DNA from: Arenibaculum pallidiluteum
GTDB lineage: Bacteria > Pseudomonadota > Alphaproteobacteria > Azospirillales > Azospirillaceae
Length of the DNA: 64,000 nucleotides
Assembly (NCBI RefSeq): GCF_017355985.1
Contig: NZ_JAFIQU010000016.1
Span: 62,001-126,000 of the forward strand
Direction of reading: 5' to 3'
Shown here: in pieces, positions 58,360 through 64,000 of the stretch
Layout of the letters: each line of letters starts with the position of its first letter
Position numbering within the stretch: position 1 is the first letter of the stretch
The notes under the pieces: generated by a model
What the model was told of the DNA's origin: nothing
Databases searched by the model: none
The model's input: the letters and a program-made list of their open reading frames with translations, nothing else
Program-made: the position numbers and the translations under genes

Positions 58360-59676
58360 ATGGGCGAGCGGAAGCGCAGGTTCTTCGACGACGCAGGCCG
58401 GGCCTCGTCCCTCGACGGGGACGAGGAGCGCAGCCTCCCTGCAGTGCACACCGAGACGCTGAGCGCCTCGCTGCGCCGCGCGCGCGAGGCCCGCGGCGTC
58501 GCGGTCGACGAGGTCGCCCGCGCCCTGCGGATCCGGACGGTCTTCCTCCAGGCGCTCGAGGACGGCCGGTACAAGGACCTGCCCGGGGCGACCTACGCGA
58601 TCGGCTTCCTGCGCACCTACGCCGAGCATCTGGGCCTCGATCCCGAAACCGCCGTCCGCCGTTTCAAGGAGGAATCCTCGGGGACCATCGCGCGCTCGGA
58701 ATATTACATGCCGAAGCCGGTCTCCGAGAGCCGTATCCCAGGCGGCGGCGTGCTGTTCGGCGCCCTTCTGCTGGGCGCAGCCGTCTATGGCGGCTGGTAC
58801 TACATGTCCTCGACCGGGCGCGAGCTGGTGGACTTGGTCCCGCCGCTGCCCGACCAGATCGCTCAGGTGCTGAACCCCGGGGCCGGACAGCCGGCCGAGG
58901 CCCCCGCCGGCACCGCTCCGGCGCCATCGCCCGCCGACGCCCAAGCGGCGCCCGCCATCCCGCCGGCCACGCCTCCCGCGGTTCACGCCCCCGCCGCTCC
59001 GCCTCCTGCGGCGAGCCCGTCCCCCGTGGCGAGCGCGCCCGCCGCAGCTCCGGCCCCCGCACCCGCACCTGCACCCGCGGCGTCGGTCACGTCGCCGGCT
59101 AGCCCGCCGCCGGCGGCAGCTGCCGCACCCGCTCCGGCGCCTGCCGTTCCTGCCAACCCGACGGCTGCGGCTCCCGCGGCGGCTCCTGCCGCTGCGGCGC
59201 CGGCCCCTGCAGCCGCGCTGCCCGCCCCCGTCCCGCCTGCGACCGGGGATGTGGCCCAGGCTCCGGAGGCCGACGAGGACGAGGTCCCGGCCGCGCCGAC
59301 CGCGCTGGCGGCTGGCCAGCCGGCCCAGCCTCTGCCCCAGACGGCCGAGGTTCCGCCCGCCGCCGCGGCGCCGGCGCCCGAGCTGCCCACCGGCAAGGTC
59401 TATGGCAGCACCAACGGCGTATCGCGCATCCAGCTCAAGGCCATCCAGGATGCCTGGGTCCAGGTGCGCAGCGCCGGGGGCGAGCTCGTCTTCGCCCGCG
59501 TGCTGCGTCCCGGCGACGTGTACCGCGTGCCGGACCAGCCCGGCCTGCGCCTGGTGACCGGAAATGCAGGCGGCCTGGTGGTCGCCGTGGACGGCAGCCA
59601 GGGCCAGGCCATGGGCACCACGGGCCAGGTGATGCGCGACGTCCCGCTGGAACCCCAGCGCTTCCTCGCACGCTGA
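58360..59676 (+). CDS. RodZ-like helix-turn-helix / DUF4115 membrane protein
   Basis: A 438-aa bitopic protein. An N-terminal HTH_25 domain lies at ~35-105 (LSASLRRAREARGVAVDEVA; LPGATYAIGFLRTYAEHLGL), a single transmembrane helix at ~132-150 (VLFGALLLGAAVYGGWYYM), a very long Ala/Pro-rich periplasmic linker (~185-345), and a DUF4115 beta domain at the end (IQLKAIQDAWVQVRSAGG). This is the RodZ layout, which links MreB filaments to the envelope and sets rod shape. The linker is unusually long and low-complexity. Start ATG 58360 is chosen from the family N-terminus. Confidence 0.85.
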   Translation: MGERKRRFFDDAGRASSLDGDEERSLPAVHTETLSASLRRAREARGVAVDEVARALRIRTVFLQALEDGRYKDLPGATYAIGFLRTYAEHLGLDPETAVRRFKEESSGTIARSEYYMPKPVSESRIPGGGVLFGALLLGAAVYGGWYYMSSTGRELVDLVPPLPDQIAQVLNPGAGQPAEAPAGTAPAPSPADAQAAPAIPPATPPAVHAPAAPPPAASPSPVASAPAAAPAPAPAPAPAASVTSPASPPPAAAAAPAPAPAVPANPTAAAPAAAPAAAAPAPAAALPAPVPPATGDVAQAPEADEDEVPAAPTALAAGQPAQPLPQTAEVPPAAAAPAPELPTGKVYGSTNGVSRIQLKAIQDAWVQVRSAGGELVFARVLRPGDVYRVPDQPGLRLVTGNAGGLVVAVDGSQGQAMGTTGQVMRDVPLEPQRFLAR

Positions 59677-59732
59677 GCGCCGGCCGCGCGGGTGCCCCCG
59701 GGCATCTGCGGCCGCCGGCGGCGGGGCGATTG

Positions 59733-59752
59733 GGAGATCCGCCGGGATCTCC
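59733..59752. other. Stem-loop upstream of ispG
   Basis: GGAGATCC / GGATCTCC, 8-bp perfect stem with a GCCG loop, 57 bases after the RodZ-like stop. No T-tract; possible terminator or leader hairpin. Confidence 0.35.
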
Positions 59753-59895
59753 GCCTCTGCGGCACCATCCGGGTGTCCGATACCCCTTGGCCACCTTGAC
59801 TCCGGGCGCGCGCTGCGCACCTTTGCAAGGGTACGCCGCGTACGCATGCCTCCACGGGCATCGCGTCCGCATGGTCCCTCGCCAGGAAAGCTCCC

Positions 59896-61023
59896 ATGTC
59901 CGTCCGCCCGTACCGCGACATCCACCGCCGCAAGAGCCGCCAGATCCGGGTGGGCAAGGTGCTGGTCGGCGGCGATGCGCCGATCTCGGTGCAGAGCATG
60001 ACCAACACGCCCACCGAGGACGTGGCGGCCACCGTCGCCCAGATCCGCCGCATGGAGGAGGTCGGGGCCGACATCGTGCGCGTCTCCTGTCCGGACGAAG
60101 CCTCGACCCGGGGGCTGCGCGACATCGTGCGCCAGGTCAACGTGCCCATCGTCGCGGACATCCATTTCCACTACCGCCGCGCCATCGAGGCGGCGGAGGC
60201 GGGGGCGGCATGCCTGCGCATCAATCCCGGGAACATCGGCTCGGCCGAGCGCGTGCGCGAGGTCGTGAAGGCCGCCAAGGACCATGGCTGCTCGATCCGT
60301 ATCGGCGTGAACGCCGGCAGCCTCGAGCGCGACCTCCTGGAGAAATACGGCGAGCCCTGCCCCGAGGCGATGGTGGAGAGCGCGCTCGACCATGCGCGTA
60401 TCCTCGAGGACCATGACTTCCGCGAGTTCAAGATCTCGGTCAAGGCCTCGGACGTGTTCCTGGCCGTCGCCGCGTACCAGCAGCTCGCCGAGGCCTGCGA
60501 CTATCCGCTGCACATCGGCATCACCGAGGCCGGCGGCCTGCGCGCGGGGACGGTGAAGTCGTCGGTCGGGCTCGGCATGCTGCTGTGGTCGGGCGTCGGC
60601 GACACGATCCGCGTGTCGCTCTCGGCCGACCCGGTCGAGGAGGTGCTGGTCGCCTACGAGATGCTCAAGACGCTGGGCCTGCGGCGGCGCGGCGTCACCG
60701 TGATCTCCTGCCCGTCCTGCGCGCGCCAGCAGTACGACGTGATCTCCACCGTGGCCAAGCTCGAGGCGCGCCTGGCCCACATCACGACGCCCATGACCGT
60801 CTCGGTGATCGGCTGCGTCGTGAACGGCCCTGGCGAGGCGCGGGAGACCGACATCGGCTTCACTGGCGGCGGCAACGGCACCCACCAGGTCTACATCGCG
60901 GGCGTCCCGCACCACCGGCTCAAGGACGAGGACATCGTCGAGCACCTCGCCGGGCTGGTCGAGCGGAAGGCGGCGGAGATCGAGGCGGCGAAGGCGGCGG
61001 AAGCGGTCGCGGCCGCCGAATGA
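59896..61023 (+). CDS. ispG: 4-hydroxy-3-methylbut-2-enyl diphosphate synthase
   Basis: A 375-aa iron-sulfur enzyme of the MEP isoprenoid pathway. [19 protein letters not shown] and [17 protein letters not shown] are family blocks. [4Fe-4S] cysteines lie in [12 protein letters not shown] and [16 protein letters not shown]. Start ATG 59896 opens [17 protein letters not shown], typical for IspG. It is commonly followed by hisS in Rhodospirillales; here hemA stands in that position. Confidence 0.97.
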   Translation: MSVRPYRDIHRRKSRQIRVGKVLVGGDAPISVQSMTNTPTEDVAATVAQIRRMEEVGADIVRVSCPDEASTRGLRDIVRQVNVPIVADIHFHYRRAIEAAEAGAACLRINPGNIGSAERVREVVKAAKDHGCSIRIGVNAGSLERDLLEKYGEPCPEAMVESALDHARILEDHDFREFKISVKASDVFLAVAAYQQLAEACDYPLHIGITEAGGLRAGTVKSSVGLGMLLWSGVGDTIRVSLSADPVEEVLVAYEMLKTLGLRRRGVTVISCPSCARQQYDVISTVAKLEARLAHITTPMTVSVIGCVVNGPGEARETDIGFTGGGNGTHQVYIAGVPHHRLKDEDIVEHLAGLVERKAAEIEAAKAAEAVAAAE

Positions 61024-61095
61024 CGGGCGTGGCGCACGACGCCGCACCCCCGCGCGGCGCTTCACCCGGTGGCGCCGCGCCCCTATCCTAGCGCC

Positions 61096-62385
61096 ATGCC
61101 TTCCGACGGGCCGCGAGAGCCGGTCCATCTCGTCATGGTGGGGGCGACGCACCGCTCCTGCGCCCCTTCGATCCGCGAACTGCTCGCCACCGAGCCGCGC
61201 GAGCTGCCCGCCGTGCAGGCGCGGCTGCGCGCGGCGGGGCTGAAGGAAAGCGTTTGGATCTCGACCTGCGACCGGGTCGAGCTCGTTGCGGCGCATCCGG
61301 ATCCCGCCGCCGTCAAGGTCGCCGCCACGGCGCTCCTGGCCGAGCGGGCGGGTCTCGCGCCTTCGGCCCTGGCGGAAAGCCTTCACTGCCTCGTGGACGA
61401 GGATGCCGTCCGCCATGTCTTCGCGGTGGCGAGTGCGCTGGACAGCCAGGTGCTGGGCGAGCCGCAGGTGCTGGGCCAGATCAAGGCGGCATACCGCGAT
61501 ACGGTCGAGGGCGGGCTCTCGGGCCCCTCGGTCGAGGCACTGATGCAGGCGGCCTTTGCCGCGGCCAAGCGCGTGCGGACGGAAACCGCCATCGCCGCGG
61601 GACCGGTCTCCATCGCGGCGGCAGCGGTGCAGACCGCGCGCGACCTGCATGGCGACCTCGCCCGCTGCGGGCTGCTGCTGGTCGGGCTCGGAGACATGGG
61701 CATGCTGATCGCCGAGGCTCTGCGCGATGCGGGGCTGGCGCGCGTCACGGTAGCCGCGCGCAACGCCGGGCGGGCCGAGGCGGCCGCGCACCGGCTGGGC
61801 GGCCACTGGCTGTCGCCGGAGGCCGTCCCGGACGCGCTGCCCCAGGCGGACGTGGTGGTGACGGCGACCGGCCTCGGCCGATGGACCGTCACGGCCGAGT
61901 GCGTCGCCACGGCGTTGCGTCGGCGGCGCTCGCAGCCCATGCTGGTGGTGGACGCGGCCGTGCCGGGCGATGTGGAGCCGACGGTGGCCGCCCTGGCCGA
62001 CGCCTTCGTCTACGAGGTCGCCGATCTCGAGCGGATCGCGACAGAAGGCCAGGCCGGCCGTGCCGAGGCGGCCCGGGCCGCCTGGATGATCGTCGGGGAG
62101 GCCGCGCGGGCCTTCGTCAGGTCGCGGGCCGAGCGCGCGGCGGTGCCGGCGGTTGCGGCGCTGCGGCGCCGCTTCGAGGACGAGCGCCTGCGCCTCCTGG
62201 CCGAGGCGCCGGGGCTGGATGCCGCGGAGGCGACGCGGCTGCTGGTGAACCGGCTGCTGCACGGGCCGTCGGAAGCATTGCGTCGGCTGGCGGCCGAGGG
62301 CCCGGCCGGCGGGGGTGAGGAGCTGCAGGCGGAACGGCTGCTGGCGCGGCTGTTTCCGTCCGAGGAAAAGAGCGAGGAAACGTGA
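61096..62385 (+). CDS. hemA: Glutamyl-tRNA reductase
   Basis: A 429-aa enzyme of the C5 route to 5-aminolevulinate, reducing glutamyl-tRNA(Glu) with NADPH. Conserved sequences: [14 protein letters not shown], the active-site Cys in [10 protein letters not shown] (usually TCNRxE; here Asp replaces Asn), [25 protein letters not shown] and the nucleotide loop [16 protein letters not shown], plus a C-terminal dimer helix. Start ATG 61096 is chosen over GTG 61069. The stop overlaps prfA (GTGA). Most alphaproteobacteria make ALA with ALA synthase instead, so this is unusual. Confidence 0.92.
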   Translation: MPSDGPREPVHLVMVGATHRSCAPSIRELLATEPRELPAVQARLRAAGLKESVWISTCDRVELVAAHPDPAAVKVAATALLAERAGLAPSALAESLHCLVDEDAVRHVFAVASALDSQVLGEPQVLGQIKAAYRDTVEGGLSGPSVEALMQAAFAAAKRVRTETAIAAGPVSIAAAAVQTARDLHGDLARCGLLLVGLGDMGMLIAEALRDAGLARVTVAARNAGRAEAAAHRLGGHWLSPEAVPDALPQADVVVTATGLGRWTVTAECVATALRRRRSQPMLVVDAAVPGDVEPTVAALADAFVYEVADLERIATEGQAGRAEAARAAWMIVGEAARAFVRSRAERAAVPAVAALRRRFEDERLRLLAEAPGLDAAEATRLLVNRLLHGPSEALRRLAAEGPAGGGEELQAERLLARLFPSEEKSEET

Positions 62386-63443
62386 GTTTCGAGGACATGT
62401 TCGCCCGCGTCGCGGCGCGCCACGACGAGCTGCGGGACACGCTTGCGTCGGGGACCGCCGACGCGCAGACCTTCACCCGGCTGTCGCGGGAGCTGGCCGA
62501 GATCACGCCGGTGGCCGAGGCCATTGAGGAGCTGCGCCAGGTCCGCGCCGAGCGCGCGGACCTGGAAGGCATGCTGGAGGACCCGGAGATGCGGGACCTC
62601 GCCCGGGCCGAGATCGACGAGATCGACGCGAGGCTGCCGGGCTTGGTCCGGCGGATCCAGGTGCTGCTGCTGCCCAAGGACGAGGCGGACGAGCGCAGCG
62701 CGATCCTCGAGGTCCGAGCCGGCACCGGCGGCGACGAGGCCGCGCTCTTCGCGGCCGAGCTGTTCGAGATGTACCAGCGTTACGCGGGGCTGCGCGGCTG
62801 GCGCTTCGAGGTGCTGGAGAACGCCTCGACGGAGCTCGGCGGCACCAAGGAGGCCGTGGCCTCCATCGCCGGGCGCGGAGTGTTCGCGCGGCTGAAATTC
62901 GAATCCGGCGTCCACCGCGTCCAGCGCGTGCCGCAGACCGAGGCGGGCGGGCGCATCCACACCTCGGCGGCCACCGTCGCCGTGCTGCCCGAGGCGGAGG
63001 AGGTCGACGTCCATATCGACGAGAAGGACCTGAGGATCGATGTCTTCCGTTCCTCCGGCCCCGGCGGGCAGTCGGTCAACACGACCGACAGCGCCGTGCG
63101 CATCACCCATCTGCCGACCGGGCTCGTGGTCAGCCAGCAGGACGAGAAGTCCCAGCACAAGAACAAGGCGAAGGCGCTGCGCGTCCTGCGCGCGCGGCTC
63201 TACGAGATGCAGCGCGCCCAGCAGGATGCCGCGCGCGCCGCGAACCGGCGCAGCCAAGTCGGCTCGGGCGACCGGTCCGAGCGCATCCGCACCTACAACT
63301 TCCCCCAGGGCCGCGTCACGGACCATCGCATCAACCTGACGCTCTACAAGATCGACAAGGTGATGGCGGGCGAGGCGCTGGACGAGATCGTCGAGGCGCT
63401 GCTCGCCGCGGATGAGGCCGAGCGGCTGGCCGAGCTGCAATGA
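62382..63443 (+). CDS. prfA: Peptide chain release factor 1
   Basis: A 353-aa class-I release factor for UAA/UAG. GGQ at residues 228-230 ([15 protein letters not shown]) enters the peptidyl-transferase centre, and the PxT-type anticodon region lies in domain 2 ([18 protein letters not shown]). GTG 62382 overlaps the hemA stop and is the expected start (fMet-SFEDMF). prmC, which methylates the GGQ glutamine, follows with an ATGA overlap. Confidence 0.98.
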   Translation: MSFEDMFARVAARHDELRDTLASGTADAQTFTRLSRELAEITPVAEAIEELRQVRAERADLEGMLEDPEMRDLARAEIDEIDARLPGLVRRIQVLLLPKDEADERSAILEVRAGTGGDEAALFAAELFEMYQRYAGLRGWRFEVLENASTELGGTKEAVASIAGRGVFARLKFESGVHRVQRVPQTEAGGRIHTSAATVAVLPEAEEVDVHIDEKDLRIDVFRSSGPGGQSVNTTDSAVRITHLPTGLVVSQQDEKSQHKNKAKALRVLRARLYEMQRAQQDAARAANRRSQVGSGDRSERIRTYNFPQGRVTDHRINLTLYKIDKVMAGEALDEIVEALLAADEAERLAELQ

Positions 63444-64000
63444 CCGCGACGCCCACCCTGCGCGAGGCGCAACGCATGGCCGAGGCGCGCCTGCGCGAGG
63501 CTGGCATCGAGTCCCCCGAGCTCGACGCCCGGCTGCTGGTCCAGCACGCGCTGGGCCTCACGCGCGAGCGGCTGATGATCCAGGCCCGGGCCATGCTGAC
63601 GCTGGCTATGGTGGACCGGATCATGGCACTGGTGGAGCGCCGGGCCGCGCGCGAGCCGGTGTCGCGCATCCTCGGCAGGCGCGAGTTCTGGAGCCTGGAG
63701 CTGCGCCTGGATCCCAGCACGCTGGATCCCCGGCCGGACACCGAGACCGTGGTCGAGGCGGCGCTGTCCCGCGTCGCCGACCGCAGGGCGCCGCTACGGG
63801 TTCTGGATCTCGGAACCGGGACCGGATGCATCCTGCTCGCCCTGCTTTCCGAGCTGCCGGCCGCGACCGGCCTCGGCGTCGACGTGCAGCCAGCCGCCGT
63901 CGCCACCGCCGCGGCCAACGCCGCGCGCCTGCATCTCGACGGGCGGGCCGCCTTCCGCCACGGCGACTGGGCTGCGGGGATCGACGAGCGATTCGATCTC
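63440..64000 (+). CDS. prmC: Release factor glutamine methyltransferase, 3' end outside window
   Basis: The first 187 residues of PrmC (HemK), which methylates the GGQ glutamine of RF1 and RF2. N-terminal helical domain ([39 protein letters not shown]-like [16 protein letters not shown]), then motif [16 protein letters not shown] at ~115-129. The catalytic NPPY motif lies beyond the window. ATG 63440 overlaps the prfA stop, the usual prfA-prmC coupling. Confidence 0.95.
   Translation, partial: MTATPTLREAQRMAEARLREAGIESPELDARLLVQHALGLTRERLMIQARAMLTLAMVDRIMALVERRAAREPVSRILGRREFWSLELRLDPSTLDPRPDTETVVEAALSRVADRRAPLRVLDLGTGTGCILLALLSELPAATGLGVDVQPAAVATAAANAARLHLDGRAAFRHGDWAAGIDERFDL

Noticed and set aside
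58303-62262. 1319-codon minus-strand frame across the RodZ-like gene, ispG and hemA
   Set aside because: It spans three real plus-strand genes and is a shadow of their codon bias.

Overview
The window is about 70% G+C, densely coded on both strands, and reads as the chromosome of an alphaproteobacterium, most likely in Rhodospirillales (Acetobacteraceae or a neighbour). The evidence is the gene order: secA next to ppiC-argJ-mutT; an NDUFAF5-like methyltransferase, comF, grxC and nit; DUF1178, ubiG, lysC, ptsP, a RodZ-like gene, ispG, prfA and prmC. Family placement is inference from content. No tRNA, rRNA, CRISPR array, insertion sequence or prophage was seen, and no stretch over 300 bases lacks a gene.

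Layout. 1-7.6 kb: two giant unrecognised proteins (over 1303 and 1215 aa) in tandem, the first cut by the window edge. 7.6-11.2 kb: a sitABCD manganese/iron ABC importer on the minus strand with a visible promoter and operator. 11.4-12.1 kb: a tandemly duplicated DUF1428 protein. 12.2-19.3 kb: secA, a phytase-like esterase behind a four-repeat Pho box, a parvulin, argJ and mutT. 19.4-25.9 kb: accessory stretch with small ORFs, a decayed nosR pseudogene that keeps an FNR/NNR-type palindrome, a LysR regulator, a DUF4406 protein, a DUF805 protein and a MATE exporter. 26.0-33.4 kb: a TetR regulator with twin operators, an RND adaptor and pump, and a CHASE3-PAS histidine kinase. 33.4-38.9 kb: hydrolase fragment, SDR, rpoH behind a near-consensus heat-shock promoter, small hydrophilic or membrane proteins, an orphan amino-acid binding protein and a lipoprotein.

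38.9-58.2 kb is the conserved block methyltransferase / comF-grxC-nit / DUF1178 / ubiG / lysC / ptsP. It is interrupted by about 8 kb holding a xylose-type ABC importer (xylFHG), a chemoreceptor with a consensus FNR box, a small membrane protein, an M48 protease, a J-domain protein and a methyltransferase, and further on by a HisKA_2 kinase and a nitronate monooxygenase-like gene. 58.3-64 kb: RodZ-like protein, ispG, glutamyl-tRNA reductase (hemA), prfA and prmC (cut by the window end). The hemA-prfA-prmC order is that of E. coli, and hemA itself is unexpected because alphaproteobacteria usually make ALA with ALA synthase.

Regulatory logic readable from the DNA: metal (sit operator), phosphate (Pho box), oxygen/NO (FNR-type palindromes at nosR and the chemoreceptor), heat shock (sigma-32 promoter at rpoH), possible general stress (EcfG-like promoter) and efflux self-regulation (TetR operators). 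Many genes are coupled by 4-bp ATGA/GTGA overlaps, and several convergent pairs are separated by GC-rich hairpins.
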